NCBI GenBank assembly: GCA_949296115.1
Contig: CASFNR010000009.1
Location: forward strand, 30,949-94,948
Length of the DNA stretch: 64,000 bases
DNA from: an uncultured Eubacteriales bacterium
Lineage (GTDB): Bacteria; Bacillota; Clostridia; Oscillospirales; Oscillospiraceae
Reading direction: 5' to 3'
Shown here: positions 49,941 through 61,625 of the stretch, one piece after another
Numbering within the stretch: the stretch's first letter is position 1
How the letters are laid out: each line of letters begins with the position of its first letter
Notes under the pieces: generated by a model
The model's input: only the letters and a program-made list of their open reading frames with translations
Told to the model about the DNA's origin: nothing
Databases searched by the model: none
Position numbers and translations under genes: made by a program

Positions 49941-52532
49941 TTATTTCAAGATCAGTTCGCCGTTTTCCGCATCCACGGTGACGGTCTGGCCGGGGGCAAT
50001 GTCGCCCCGGAGCAGCCGTTTGCTCAGCATGGTTTCCACGGTGTGCTGGACATACCGGCGCAGAGGACGGGCGCCGTACTGCGGGTCGTAGGCCGCATCC
50101 ACAATGGCGGACTTGGCGGCGGGGGTCAGCTCGCAGCGAATCTGCTGATTTTCCAGGCGGCTGTTCAGCTTGTCGATCTGCAGATCGATGATCTTGGTCA
50201 CATTCTCCTTGGTCAGGGGCTTGTAGAACACAATCTCGTCCAGCCGGTTCAGGAACTCGGGGCGGAAGGACCGGCGCAGCAGGGCTTCCACCTGGGCCTT
50301 GGCCTGGGGGTCGATGGTGCCGTCGTCATGGACGCCGCTGAGCAGGAACTCGGAACCCAGGTTGGAGGTCAGAATCAGGATGGTGTTCTTGAAGTCCACC
50401 GTCCGGCCCTGGGAGTCGGTGATCCGGCCGTCATCCAGCACCTGCAGCAGCACGTTGAATACATCCGGGTGGGCCTTTTCCACTTCGTCAAACAGCACCA
50501 CACTGTAGGGCTTGCGCCGCACGGCCTCGGTCAGCTGACCGCCCTCCTCATAGCCCACATATCCGGGAGGCGCACCAATCAAACGGGACACGGAGAATTT
50601 CTCCATGTATTCGGACATATCAATCCGCACCAGGTTGTTCTCGTCATCAAACAGGGCCTGGGCCAGAGTTTTCGCCAGCTCGGTTTTGCCCACGCCGGTG
50701 GGTCCCAGGAACAGGAACGACCCGATGGGGCGGTTGGGGTCCTGGATGCCGGCCCGGCTGCGCTGGATGGCCTCGGTGACGGCCTGAACTGCCTCGTCCT
50801 GACCCACCACCCGCTTGTGCAGGGTTTCGTCCAGGTGCAGCAGCTTCTCACGCTCTCCCTGAACCAGCCGGGACACGGGAATGCCGGTCCACCGCTCCAC
50901 AATCCGGGCAATCTCTTCTTCCGTGACCCGGTCCCGGAGAATGTTGCTCTCCTTGGCGGCCTGGGCCCGGCGCTCCTCTTCCTCCAGCTGACGCTTGGCT
51001 TCGGGGAGACGGCCATATTTCAGCTCGGCGGCCTTTTCCAGGTCGTAGCGCTGCTCCGCTGCTTCGATCTGCCGGTTCAGGTCCTCAATGGTCTCCCGCA
51101 GCTGCTGGACCTTGCCGATGGCATTCTTTTCATTTTCCCACTGGGCCTTCATTGCATTGAACTTGTCCCGTTCCTCTGCCAGCTCTTTCTGCAGCTCGGC
51201 AAGACGGCCCTTGGACAGTTCGTCCTCTTCCTTCTTCAGTGCGGCTTCCTCGATCTCCATCTGGATGATCTTCCGGGACACGGCGTCCAGCTCGGTAGGC
51301 ATGGAGTCCATCTCGGTGCGGATCTGGGCGCAGGCCTCATCCACCAGGTCAATGGCCTTGTCCGGCAGGAACCGGTCGGTGATATACCGATGGGACAGGG
51401 TGGCGGCGGCGATGATGGCGGAGTCGGCAATCTTCACCCCGTGGAACACCTCGTAGCGCTCCTTCAGGCCCCGGAGGATGGCAATGGTGTCCTCCACCGT
51501 GGGTTCGTCTACCATGACAGGCTGGAACCGACGCTCCAGGGCGGCGTCCTTCTCAATATACTGGCGGTACTCATCCAGGGTGGTGGCGCCGATGCAGTGC
51601 AGCTCCCCCCGGGCCAGCATGGGCTTGAGCAGATTGCCCGCATCCATGCTGCCCTCGGTTTTGCCCGCACCCACAATGGTGTGCAGCTCATCGATGAACA
51701 GAATGATCTGCCCCTCGGACTGCTTGACTTCGTTCAGAACGGCCTTCAGACGCTCCTCAAATTCGCCCCGGTATTTGGCACCGGCAATCAAGGCGCCCAT
51801 ATCCAGGGAGAAGATGGTCTTGTCCTGGAGGGACTTGGGCACATCTTTCTTCACAATCCGCTGGGCCAGTCCTTCGGCAATGGCGGTTTTGCCCACGCCG
51901 GGCTCGCCGATGAGCACCGGGTTATTCTTGGTTTTCCGGGACAGAATCCGAACCACATTCCGGATTTCCTCGTCCCGACCGATTACCGGGTCCATCTTCT
52001 GCTCCCGGGCACGCTTCACCAGGTCGGTGCCGTATTTCTCCAGGGCGTCGTAGGTGCCCTCCGGGCTGTCGGAGGTGACCCGCTGGTTGCCCCGAACGGC
52101 CTGCAGGGCCTTCAGGGCATTCTCCTTGGTAATCCGGTAGGTTTCAAACAGGGACTTTACGTCTCCCCGGGCGGTTTCCAGCAGCGCCAGGAACAGGTGC
52201 TCTACGGAGACGAATTCGTCCTTCATGGATTCTGCCTGGGCTTCTGCGGCGGTGAAAGTGGCGTCCAGATCGGCGCTGATATAGAACCGGTCCGCCTCCC
52301 GGCTGGCTTTGACGCCGGGGATTTTCCGCAGCTGGGCGGCAGCGGCAGCATCCAGACTTTCCACGGTGACTTCCATTTTCCGCAGCAGCTGGGGAATCAG
52401 CCCTCCATCCTGCCGCAGCAGGGCCAGCAGCAGGTGAACCTGCTCCAACTGCTGATGAGAATTTTGCACAGCCAAATTCTGTGCGCTCTGGACAGCTTCC
52501 AGAGATTTCTGGGTATAGCGGTTGAAATTCAT
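49941..52532 (-). CDS. clpB: ClpB disaggregase (Hsp100)
   Basis: 863 residues from ATG 52532, RBS AAGGAAGG. N-terminal Clp repeats ([20 protein letters not shown]), NBD1 with [15 protein letters not shown], a long coiled-coil middle domain (about 405-530), NBD2 with [15 protein letters not shown], and a C-terminal small domain ([13 protein letters not shown]). It threads aggregated proteins together with DnaK. The promoter carries a perfect CIRCE, so HrcA control is very likely. Confidence 0.97.
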   Translation of the reverse strand: MNFNRYTQKSLEAVQSAQNLAVQNSHQQLEQVHLLLALLRQDGGLIPQLLRKMEVTVESLDAAAAAQLRKIPGVKASREADRFYISADLDATFTAAEAQAESMKDEFVSVEHLFLALLETARGDVKSLFETYRITKENALKALQAVRGNQRVTSDSPEGTYDALEKYGTDLVKRAREQKMDPVIGRDEEIRNVVRILSRKTKNNPVLIGEPGVGKTAIAEGLAQRIVKKDVPKSLQDKTIFSLDMGALIAGAKYRGEFEERLKAVLNEVKQSEGQIILFIDELHTIVGAGKTEGSMDAGNLLKPMLARGELHCIGATTLDEYRQYIEKDAALERRFQPVMVDEPTVEDTIAILRGLKERYEVFHGVKIADSAIIAAATLSHRYITDRFLPDKAIDLVDEACAQIRTEMDSMPTELDAVSRKIIQMEIEEAALKKEEDELSKGRLAELQKELAEERDKFNAMKAQWENEKNAIGKVQQLRETIEDLNRQIEAAEQRYDLEKAAELKYGRLPEAKRQLEEEERRAQAAKESNILRDRVTEEEIARIVERWTGIPVSRLVQGEREKLLHLDETLHKRVVGQDEAVQAVTEAIQRSRAGIQDPNRPIGSFLFLGPTGVGKTELAKTLAQALFDDENNLVRIDMSEYMEKFSVSRLIGAPPGYVGYEEGGQLTEAVRRKPYSVVLFDEVEKAHPDVFNVLLQVLDDGRITDSQGRTVDFKNTILILTSNLGSEFLLSGVHDDGTIDPQAKAQVEALLRRSFRPEFLNRLDEIVFYKPLTKENVTKIIDLQIDKLNSRLENQQIRCELTPAAKSAIVDAAYDPQYGARPLRRYVQHTVETMLSKRLLRGDIAPGQTVTVDAENGELILK

Positions 52533-52556
52533 AGCGATCCTTCCTTTCCTTGGCAT

Positions 52557-52583
52557 TTAGCACTCCTCGCTTGAGAGTGCTAA
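52557..52583 (-). promoter_or_regulatory. CIRCE operator of clpB
   Basis: TTAGCACTC, 9 bp, GAGTGCTAA; exact arms, about 25 bp before the ATG and downstream of the -10 box. Confidence 0.95.
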
Positions 52584-52596
52584 TTCTTTTGCCTTC

Positions 52597-52624
52597 ACTA
52601 TATCCCATTTTGAAAAAAAGTCAA
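52597..52624 (-). promoter_or_regulatory. Promoter of clpB
   Basis: TTGACT (52619-52624), 16 bp, TATAGT (52597-52602). Confidence 0.75.
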
Positions 52625-52726
52625 GGCCCGGGATAAAAAAGCTACAAATTGTTCACAACTGGACATACTGAACAAAATTCCGGAGGCATCTTCTCTGTGC
52701 TTAAAACATTCTTAATATTTTATGCC

Positions 52727-52807
52727 TTATTTTTTAATATCGAGAGGGTATAATAGCCTCAGAAACGGCAAGGATATTAAGCTTTGATTGATATCGTTCT
52801 TTTTCAT
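52727..52807 (-). CDS. Possible 26-residue peptide
   Basis: ATG 52807 lies 7 nt after GAGAGG and encodes a small basic peptide (KKNDINQSLISLPFLRLLYP, then DIKK) before TAA. No homology known to me. It lies in the otherwise gene-free 52533-52952 stretch, which holds the clpB promoter/CIRCE on the left, an AT-rich middle, a hairpin (52829-52873) and the permuted-lipoprotein promoter. No clear promoter precedes this ORF, so it may be chance. Confidence 0.25.
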   Translation of the reverse strand: MKKNDINQSLISLPFLRLLYPLDIKK

Positions 52808-52828
52808 TTTCTTACCTCTCTTTTCTCT

Positions 52829-52873
52829 GAAAGAATCCCAATGCGGTCTGGTCAACCGTGTTGGGATTCTTTC
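52829..52873. repeat. Long-armed inverted repeat
   Basis: GAAAGAATCCCAA (52829-52841) and TTGGGATTCTTTC (52861-52873), with an inner CGGT/ACCG pair. No T-tract rightward; leftward it runs towards the 26-residue ORF. Possible terminator or protein site. Confidence 0.55.
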
Positions 52874-52877
52874 ATTG

Positions 52878-52905
52878 TTTACCTTTCCCCCAAATGTGAT
52901 ATAAT
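52878..52905 (+). promoter_or_regulatory. Promoter of the permuted lipoprotein gene
   Basis: TTTACC (52878-52883), 16 bp, TATAAT (52900-52905); leader about 40 nt. Confidence 0.65.
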
Positions 52906-52952
52906 GGCAGGACTCTGCCCCATGAAGAGAATACCCCGAAGGGAGATCAAAG

Positions 52953-54695
52953 ATGCGAACATATGGGAAATGGATTCTGGCAGTGCTGCTGGCGCTGCTG
53001 ATGACAGGCTGCGGGGAAAGACAGGAACTTCCCCAGCAGGAAACCACCACTCCGATTGAAACCATGCCGGATTCATCCGCTGCATCGGCGGAAATCCGAC
53101 AGGCTCTGGGCCTGCTGCTGGAGCGCAACTATATTGCGGAGGACCTTCTGGGGGGAGGGCGGATTCCGGCGGCATCCCTGGTGCCGACGGGCATCCTGGA
53201 TGGAGACGGAACCTGGTTCGCCCGGAATGCCGGTGGGAATGAGAGCTGGCCGGGATATTTTAACACGGACAAGATGGGATTTGAGGAAAATTATGCCCAG
53301 GCGTATGCGACCTTGTCCCGGTATTTCCAGCGGGACGCCGCCGGAAACTTTCTGGAGGTACCCACCCTGACCTGCCTGTGCCGGGAGGAAGAGCAGCAGA
53401 CTGCCCTGGGAGAGTATCTTTGCTCCGCTCTGGGGACAGTGGGTATTTCGGTGGAATTGGAAATTCTGGATGAAACGGCATACCAGGAGACGCTGACGGC
53501 AGGGGATTACTCCTTTGTCATCGAAACCAAAACCGCCGCCTGCAACAGTCCGCTGGTGTTCCTGGAGGACTGGATCACAGAAAACTGGCAGGGCTGGGAC
53601 CGGAATGGAACATACGACCTGGATCTGACCCAGTGGGGGCTGCCCGTTTCCGTTACCGCTGGAACCTGGGCGGAAACCTACGACGTGCTCATAAAGGAAA
53701 TCCGGACCTGCGCTGATTCGGAAAACCGATCCGCCATGATGCACCTGGCAGAGGATTTTCTCCTGTCTGCGGGGGTGGTGACGCCGCTGTACTTCGGGAC
53801 GGAAGTAAGCCTTCAACATCCCGATGTAACGGGCGTATCCTGGAACCCGGCGGGAGGCTGGGATTTCCGCCGCACCAGCGTGGGCGGCGGCGGAAGGCTC
53901 CTGACTGTATGCCTGTCTGCACCGGTGGATTCCCTGGACCCGGCGGCTTGTTCCGATGTGGATGGAAATACGCTGATTTCCCACCTGTTTTCCGGCCTTG
54001 CCCGGTGGAAGACAGATGACCAGGGAAAAACGGCACTGGTGCCGGACTGCGCCCAGACGCTGCCGGCGGGGGCGGTGCAGCCGGACGGCACGGTGGTCTA
54101 TACCTACCGTTTGAAAGAGGGACTGATCTGGTCCGATGGACAGGCCCTGACGGCGGGGGACTTTGCCTATGCCTGGAACCGGGCCGCTGCCATGGCCGGA
54201 GAAACCGGACAGGCGGAAATCTGGAGCCGGGTGCAGACTGTGAAAGCGCTGGATGACCGAACCCTGCGGGTGACGCTGACCGAGCCGGTCTCCTTCTGGA
54301 ATGAACTGTTGGCAGAGCCTGCTTTCTTCCCGGTGCGGGAGGATGTGGTGTCCGTTCCCGGGTGGAGCGCCAATCCTGCCGGATGGGTGTCCAACGGAGC
54401 ATATACCTTGAATCAATGGGATCATAATAACCTGGTTGTCCTCCGCCGGAACGAAAACAGTCACCACGCACAGGAGACCACCATGGAGGAAATCCGTTTC
54501 TATCTGTCAGATACTCCTGCCAGTATGCTTTCCAACTTCGAAAACGGCTTCTTCCAGGTGATTACCGATTTTCCCCGGGAGCAGACCGGGGCAATCGGGG
54601 AAGCCAATTCCCAATGTCTGCAGGTGGAAGGGGCAATGGAAAGCGGCTTCCTCCGCTGGAATGCCGGCCAGTCCCTGCTGCCCGGTGCTTCATAA
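52953..54695 (+). CDS. OppA-type peptide-binding lipoprotein with swapped halves (circular permutation)
   Basis: 580 residues; RBS AAGGGAG 7 nt before ATG. Lipoprotein signal with lipobox LMTGC (Cys20) and a Thr/Glu/Pro linker. Residues 46-309 match the C-terminal half of SBP_bac_5 proteins: IRQALGLLLERNYIAEDLLG, the PTGI loop, GISVELEILDETAYQETL, and the usual chain end AEDFLLSAGVVTPLYFGTE. After GGGG (311-314) come the usual N-terminal features: LTVCLSAPVDSLDPAACSDV, LFSGLARW, LKEGLIWSDGQALTAGDFAY, VSNGAYTLNQWDHN, ending FLRWNAGQSLLPGAS where IRQAL would normally follow. All parts of one domain seem present, reordered. No permease genes are adjacent. Confidence 0.85.
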   Translation: MRTYGKWILAVLLALLMTGCGERQELPQQETTTPIETMPDSSAASAEIRQALGLLLERNYIAEDLLGGGRIPAASLVPTGILDGDGTWFARNAGGNESWPGYFNTDKMGFEENYAQAYATLSRYFQRDAAGNFLEVPTLTCLCREEEQQTALGEYLCSALGTVGISVELEILDETAYQETLTAGDYSFVIETKTAACNSPLVFLEDWITENWQGWDRNGTYDLDLTQWGLPVSVTAGTWAETYDVLIKEIRTCADSENRSAMMHLAEDFLLSAGVVTPLYFGTEVSLQHPDVTGVSWNPAGGWDFRRTSVGGGGRLLTVCLSAPVDSLDPAACSDVDGNTLISHLFSGLARWKTDDQGKTALVPDCAQTLPAGAVQPDGTVVYTYRLKEGLIWSDGQALTAGDFAYAWNRAAAMAGETGQAEIWSRVQTVKALDDRTLRVTLTEPVSFWNELLAEPAFFPVREDVVSVPGWSANPAGWVSNGAYTLNQWDHNNLVVLRRNENSHHAQETTMEEIRFYLSDTPASMLSNFENGFFQVITDFPREQTGAIGEANSQCLQVEGAMESGFLRWNAGQSLLPGAS

Positions 54696-54704
54696 CAGAA
54701 CCAA

Positions 54705-54729
54705 TCCCGTCCCGGGCACCGGGACGGGA
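54705..54729 (+). terminator. Terminator of the permuted lipoprotein gene
   Basis: TCCCGTCCCGG/CCGGGACGGGA with a 3-nt loop, then AATCTTTT, 9 bp after the stop. Confidence 0.85.
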
Positions 54730-54735
54730 AATCTT

Positions 54736-54764
54736 TTGACATTTTTCCGGTTCTCTGGTATGAT
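54736..54764 (+). promoter_or_regulatory. Promoter of the SpoU/GNAT/ProX/APH operon
   Basis: TTGACA (54736-54741), 17 bp, TATGAT (54759-54764). Confidence 0.8.
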
Positions 54765-54794
54765 AGGAGAAATTTTCGGAAGGAAGTGGATGAA

Positions 54795-55610
54795 TTGGCC
54801 AATGTGGTGGAGATTACGGATTTTTCCGCACCGGAACTGGATGTCTATGCCCGGCTGACCGAGGCCCAGCTGCTGAACCGGTTTGAACCCGCCAAGGGGC
54901 TGTTCATTGCAGAGAGCCCCAAGGTGATTCACCGGGCCCTGGACGGAGGCTGCCAGCCGGTGTCCATGCTGATGGAGCGCAAAGACATCACCGGCGCCGC
55001 CCGGGAGATTCTGGAGCGCTGCCCGGACATTCCGGTGTATACCGCCGATGAGGAGCTGCTGTGCAATCTCACCGGTTACCACTTGACCCGGGGGGTGCTG
55101 TGCGCCATGCGGCGGCCCCAGAATCCGTCTCTGGAGGAAATCTGCGCCGGAGCCAGCCGGATTGTGGTGCTGGAGAACATCATGAACCCCACCAATGTGG
55201 GTGCCATCTTCCGCTCTGCCGCTGCCCTGGGCATGGACGGCATCCTGCTGACCCCGGGATGCAGCAACCCGCTTTACCGGCGAAGTGCTCGGGTGAGCAT
55301 GGGCACGGTGTTCCAGATTCCCTGGACCTTTACCCCCGCCTGGCCGGAGGAGGGAATGGCTGCCCTGTCCCGGCTGGGATTCAAGACCGCCGCCATGGCC
55401 CTGCGGGGGGACTCGGTGTCCATTGACGACCCCGGCCTGATGGCGGAGGAAAGGCTGGCGGTGGTTCTGGGCAGCGAAGGAGATGGCCTGGCGGATACCA
55501 CCATCGCCGCCTGCGACTATACGGTCAAAATCCCCATGTTCCACGGGGTGGATTCTCTGAATGTGGCGGCGGCCAGCGCCGTGGCCTTCTGGCAGCTGCG
55601 GAAAGGGTAG
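54795..55610 (+). CDS. SpoU/TrmH-family RNA 2'-O-methyltransferase
   Basis: 271 residues from TTG 54795, 10 nt after GGAAGGA; a GTG at 54786 abuts that RBS. An N-terminal substrate-binding part (PAKGLFIAESPKVIHRALDG) and a knotted SPOUT domain: VVLENIMNPTNVGAIFRSAA, ILLTPGCSNPLYRRSARVSM, VVLGSEGDGLAD and VKIPMFHGVDSLNVAAASAV. The family 2'-O-methylates rRNA or tRNA, with some members giving thiostrepton-type resistance. First of four tightly linked genes. Confidence 0.9.
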   Translation: MANVVEITDFSAPELDVYARLTEAQLLNRFEPAKGLFIAESPKVIHRALDGGCQPVSMLMERKDITGAAREILERCPDIPVYTADEELLCNLTGYHLTRGVLCAMRRPQNPSLEEICAGASRIVVLENIMNPTNVGAIFRSAAALGMDGILLTPGCSNPLYRRSARVSMGTVFQIPWTFTPAWPEEGMAALSRLGFKTAAMALRGDSVSIDDPGLMAEERLAVVLGSEGDGLADTTIAACDYTVKIPMFHGVDSLNVAAASAVAFWQLRKG

Positions 55611-55619
55611 GCGAAAAGT

Positions 55620-56165
55620 ATGGAATATAAAGAAAAGACCTTGGTGTTAAAAAATGGAGAGATAGCTTTGCTTCGGAAGATGGAACCATCGGACGCAGAA
55701 CAAATGCTGATCCTGCTGAAGGAAGCGGCGCTGGAGAGTCCTTACCTTCTCCGCTATCCCCAGGAGCGTGGCATGGATATCCCTGGAGAAATTGCATATC
55801 TGGAGCAAATCTGCCACTCAGACAACAAAATCATGCTTGCCTGTATGGTGGAAGGCCGGCTTGTGGGAAATGTGTCCCTCCGGGGAAATGATTTGCTCAA
55901 AATCCGGCACCGGGCAGAGTTGGCTCTGGTGGTGCGCAAGGCCTACTGGCGGCAGGGAATCGGCAAAGCCATGCTCACCGAGGCCGTTGCGCTTGCCCGG
56001 AATCTGGGCCTGCAATATCTGGAACTGGATTATATTGACGGCAACGCCCGGGCAAAGGGATTGTACGAAAGTTTGGGCTTTCAGGAGATTTCCCGGATTC
56101 CCCAGGCGTATTGCCAGCCCGACGGAACGATGGCGGATGCGGTGATGATGCGCAAATGCCTGTGA
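55620..56165 (+). CDS. GNAT-family N-acetyltransferase
   Basis: 181 residues, 9 bp after the methyltransferase gene. GNAT fold: N-terminal strand GEIALLRKMEPSDAEQML, acetyl-CoA block ALVVRKAYWRQGIGKAMLTE (Q/RxxGxG/A), and LGLQYLELDYIDGNARAKGL with YESLGFQEI. The pattern is near to RimJ/RimL and aminoglycoside-type acetyltransferases, but the substrate is undetermined. Cytoplasmic. Confidence 0.92.
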   Translation: MEYKEKTLVLKNGEIALLRKMEPSDAEQMLILLKEAALESPYLLRYPQERGMDIPGEIAYLEQICHSDNKIMLACMVEGRLVGNVSLRGNDLLKIRHRAELALVVRKAYWRQGIGKAMLTEAVALARNLGLQYLELDYIDGNARAKGLYESLGFQEISRIPQAYCQPDGTMADAVMMRKCL

Positions 56166-56185
56166 CAAAGAAAGAGGGAAAGAGA

Positions 56186-56737
56186 ATGGAACTGTATCAC
56201 GGACGCCCCGCCGACTGCACCGGGCGGCTGGAAAAAGAAATTCGGTGCTATGATTTGCTGGACAGCCTTGGGGTTTCCTACCAGCGGGTGGACCATCCCG
56301 CCGCCATGACCATGGAGGCCTGTCTGGAAATCGACAAGGCGCTGGGGGCCTTGATCTGCAAGAATCTGCTGCTGTGCAACCGGCAGCAGACGGCCTTCTA
56401 TCTGCTTTTGCTGCCGGGAGAAAAGCAATTCCGGACCAGCGTACTGTCCAAGATCATTGGTTCCTCCCGGCTGAGCTTTGCCAGCGGGGAACATATGGAG
56501 CGCCTTTTGGACATCACCCCCGGCTCCCTCAGTGTGCTGGGATTGATGAACGACCATGAGAACCGGGTGCAGCTGCTGGTGGATACGGATGTGCTGGAGG
56601 AGGAATTCTTTGGCTGCCATCCCTGCATCAACACCTCCAGCCTGCGATTTTCCGTTGCCGACTTGATGGAGAAGGTGATTCCAGCCATGGGCCACAGCCC
56701 CAGATTGGTGACCTTGCCCGTGGAGGAAGAGAAATGA
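56186..56737 (+). CDS. YbaK/ProX-type aminoacyl-tRNA deacylase
   Basis: 183 residues from ATG 56186 (GAGGGAAAGAGA upstream). Single YbaK-like editing domain: VSYQRVDHPAAMTMEACLEI, LICKNLLLCNRQQTAFYLLL with the conserved KNL Lys, GSSRLSFASGEHMERLLDIT, PGSLSVLGLMND, and FFGCHPCINTSSLRF. ProX proteins hydrolyse mischarged Ala-tRNA-Pro. Its end overlaps the phosphotransferase start by 4 bp (ATGA). Confidence 0.9.
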   Translation: MELYHGRPADCTGRLEKEIRCYDLLDSLGVSYQRVDHPAAMTMEACLEIDKALGALICKNLLLCNRQQTAFYLLLLPGEKQFRTSVLSKIIGSSRLSFASGEHMERLLDITPGSLSVLGLMNDHENRVQLLVDTDVLEEEFFGCHPCINTSSLRFSVADLMEKVIPAMGHSPRLVTLPVEEEK

Positions 56738-57519
56738 ACCGGACGCCTGCGTTTCTGCCTTTGGGGGAGCTTCCGGCGGAGCTTCGGCCCTTGGCGGAAG
56801 GCGCTTCTGTCCTGGACAGCAGCTGCTCCTCTGGGGCCCGGGTATATCTGCTTCAGGGCCGGGAGGAATGCTTCTTAAAGACCGCTCCAGGCGGAACGCT
56901 GGAGAAGGAAGCCGCATTGACCGGCTTTTTCCACAGCAAGGGGCTTTCCCCAGAGGTGCTGGCCTACTGCCCGGGGGAGCGGGATTGGCTGGTGACCCGG
57001 CGGGTGCCGGGGGAGGACTGCGTTTTCCCTGCCTATCTGGAAAACCCCAAACGGCTGTGCGATACCCTGGCGGTGCTGCTGCGGCAGCTCCATGAGACGG
57101 AGGCATCCGGCTGTCCGGTGCCGGACCGGCTCTTGTCCTACCGGGAAACCGCCCGGCGGAATTACGAGGCGGGCAAGTACGATGCCGCATTGTTTCCGCC
57201 GGATTGGGGTTTTTCCTCCCGGGAGGTGGCGTGGAATCAGGTGGAAACCGGGGGTGGATTCCTTCGCCCGGAGGTGCTGCTCCATGGGGATTACTGCCTG
57301 CCCAATATCATTCTGGACAACTGGCGGTTTTCCGGCTTCGTGGACCTGGACAGCGGGGGCGTGGGAGACCGGCACATCGATCTGTTCTGGGGGGTATGGA
57401 CCCTGTTTTACAATCTGAAAACCAACGCCTATTATGACCGCTTCCTGGATGCTTACGGCCGGGACAAGGTGGAGCCGGAAAAGCTGCGCACCGTGGCGGC
57501 GTTCGAAGTATTTGGGTAA
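56734..57519 (+). CDS. APH(3')-like aminoglycoside phosphotransferase
   Basis: 261 residues, full-length for APH(3'). N-lobe Lys49 (ECFLKTAPGGTLEKEA), hinge WLVTRRVPGEDC, catalytic HGDYCLPNIILDN (Asp186, Asn191) and metal-site GFVDLDSGGVGDRHIDLFW (Asp204). The canonical Gly after DL is Asp here (DLD for DLG), a change near the substrate site. It may phosphorylate aminoglycosides or a cellular amine or sugar; resistance is not proven. Last gene of the operon. Confidence 0.88.
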   Translation: MNRTPAFLPLGELPAELRPLAEGASVLDSSCSSGARVYLLQGREECFLKTAPGGTLEKEAALTGFFHSKGLSPEVLAYCPGERDWLVTRRVPGEDCVFPAYLENPKRLCDTLAVLLRQLHETEASGCPVPDRLLSYRETARRNYEAGKYDAALFPPDWGFSSREVAWNQVETGGGFLRPEVLLHGDYCLPNIILDNWRFSGFVDLDSGGVGDRHIDLFWGVWTLFYNLKTNAYYDRFLDAYGRDKVEPEKLRTVAAFEVFG

Positions 57520-57525
57520 AAAAAT

Positions 57526-57554
57526 GCCTGGAACCGTTTGAAACAGTTCCAGGC
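57526..57554. terminator. Bidirectional terminator
   Basis: GCCTGGAAC/GTTCCAGGC extended by CGTTT/AAACA with one mismatch; A/T-tracts on both sides, between convergent APH and gdhA genes. Confidence 0.88.
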
Positions 57555-57571
57555 GTTTTGCTTTTGGTGAC

Positions 57572-60203
<2,632 letters not shown>

Positions 60204-60229
60204 GATCTTCCTTCTTTATCCTCTAATGG

Positions 60230-61591
60230 TTACTTCCCGACGCAGAACCGCTCAAAAATCCGGGCGGTGATGTCCTCCCGGACGGTAGCGCCGGTTACTT
60301 CGCCCATGGCCTCCATGGCCTCTTCCACGTCGGTGAGAACCGCATCGGGGGTTTGCCCCAGCTGAAGTCCCCGGAGGCACCGCAGCAGTGCCTCATAGGA
60401 CCGTCGGCAGGCGTCATATTGCCGGGCGTTGGTGAGAATGGAGCCGTCACAGGGGGCCTGCCCCGCAAACATCGCCTCCACCATATCCGCCAGCTGATCC
60501 AGCCCCTGGCCGGTTTTGGCGCAGACGGAGATCACCGCCATAAAGGGCAGATCGCTGGGGTCCACCTGGGCGCCCAGGTCGGACTTGTTCACCAGGGCAA
60601 TGGCATTTTCATGATCCAGGCACAGGTCGATGATGTCCTGATCCTCCTGGGTCAGGGGCTGGGAGCCGTCGCAGACGAAGAGCACCAGATCAGCCTGCTC
60701 CATGGCTTCCCGGGAGCGCTGCACGCCCATGGCTTCCACGGTATCGGCGGTTTCCCGGATCCCGGCAGTGTCAATGAGCCGCAGCCGGGTGGCGCCCAGC
60801 ATGACGCTCTCCTCCACCGTGTCCCGGGTGGTGCCGGGGATGTCGGTGACGATGACCCGGTCGTAACCCGCCAGGGCGTTCAGCAGGCTGGACTTGCCCA
60901 CGTTGGGTTTGCCCACAATGGCAGCGGCCACACCCTGCCGGAGAATCCGCCCCTGACCGTAGGTTTGCAGCAGGGCATACAGAGCCTTGGCATGGCTGCG
61001 GAGCATGGCGGCGTAGGATTCCAGTGCGAAATCCTCAATATCCTCGTCGGGGTAATCCAGCACGGCGTGAAAATGGCTGCAAAGATTGGTCAGGTCGTCA
61101 TAGATGGGGGCCAGCTTCTTTTGCAGCACCCCGCCCACCTGACCGGCGGCGTTGGCGGCGGCGTCGGCGGTATCCGCCTCAATCAGGTCGATGACTGCTT
61201 CCGCCTGGGTCAGATCCAGTTTTCCGTTGAGAAACGCCCGCTTGGTGTATTCTCCCCGTTTGGCGGGCAGGGCGCCGGCCTGATACAGGGAATCCAGTCC
61301 GGCGGCCAGCACAGCGGGAGAACCATGGCAGTGAAATTCCACCGTGTCCTCCCCGGTGTAGCTGTGGGGGCTGCGGCTGACCACTGCCATGCATTGGTCA
61401 ATGACCCGCTCCTGCTTGTCCCGCAGGACACCCAGCACCAGCTTCCGGTCCGGAATGTCCTGGAGCGCCTTCCCGCTTTGGGTGGTGAATACACGGTCGG
61501 CAACAGCAATGCAGTCATCCCCGGACAGGCGGATGATGCCGATGGCGCTGACCTGGCTGCCGGTGGAAACTGCCGCAATGGTATGAGACAT
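60230..61591 (-). CDS. mnmE: tRNA modification GTPase MnmE
   Basis: 453 residues, normal length. N-terminal folate-binding domain (SHTIAAVSTGSQVSAIGIIR), helical domain, inserted G domain with GKPNVGKSSLLNAL, DIPGTTRDTVEES and NKSD, and the invariant C-terminal CVGK with Cys. With MnmG it installs cmnm5U34 in tRNA. RBS AAGGAG lies before ATG 61591. Between Nudix and cysteine desulfurase genes, 34 and 26 bp gaps. Confidence 0.97.
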   Translation of the reverse strand: MSHTIAAVSTGSQVSAIGIIRLSGDDCIAVADRVFTTQSGKALQDIPDRKLVLGVLRDKQERVIDQCMAVVSRSPHSYTGEDTVEFHCHGSPAVLAAGLDSLYQAGALPAKRGEYTKRAFLNGKLDLTQAEAVIDLIEADTADAAANAAGQVGGVLQKKLAPIYDDLTNLCSHFHAVLDYPDEDIEDFALESYAAMLRSHAKALYALLQTYGQGRILRQGVAAAIVGKPNVGKSSLLNALAGYDRVIVTDIPGTTRDTVEESVMLGATRLRLIDTAGIRETADTVEAMGVQRSREAMEQADLVLFVCDGSQPLTQEDQDIIDLCLDHENAIALVNKSDLGAQVDPSDLPFMAVISVCAKTGQGLDQLADMVEAMFAGQAPCDGSILTNARQYDACRRSYEALLRCLRGLQLGQTPDAVLTDVEEAMEAMGEVTGATVREDITARIFERFCVGK

Positions 61592-61625
61592 GAAAAGACT
61601 CCTTCTCTAAAGATAAAAATCTTCC

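Noticed and set aside
50043-52574. 843-codon + strand frame opposite clpB
   Set aside because: Antisense shadow of clpB; Gly/Leu/His-rich and crossing the CIRCE element.
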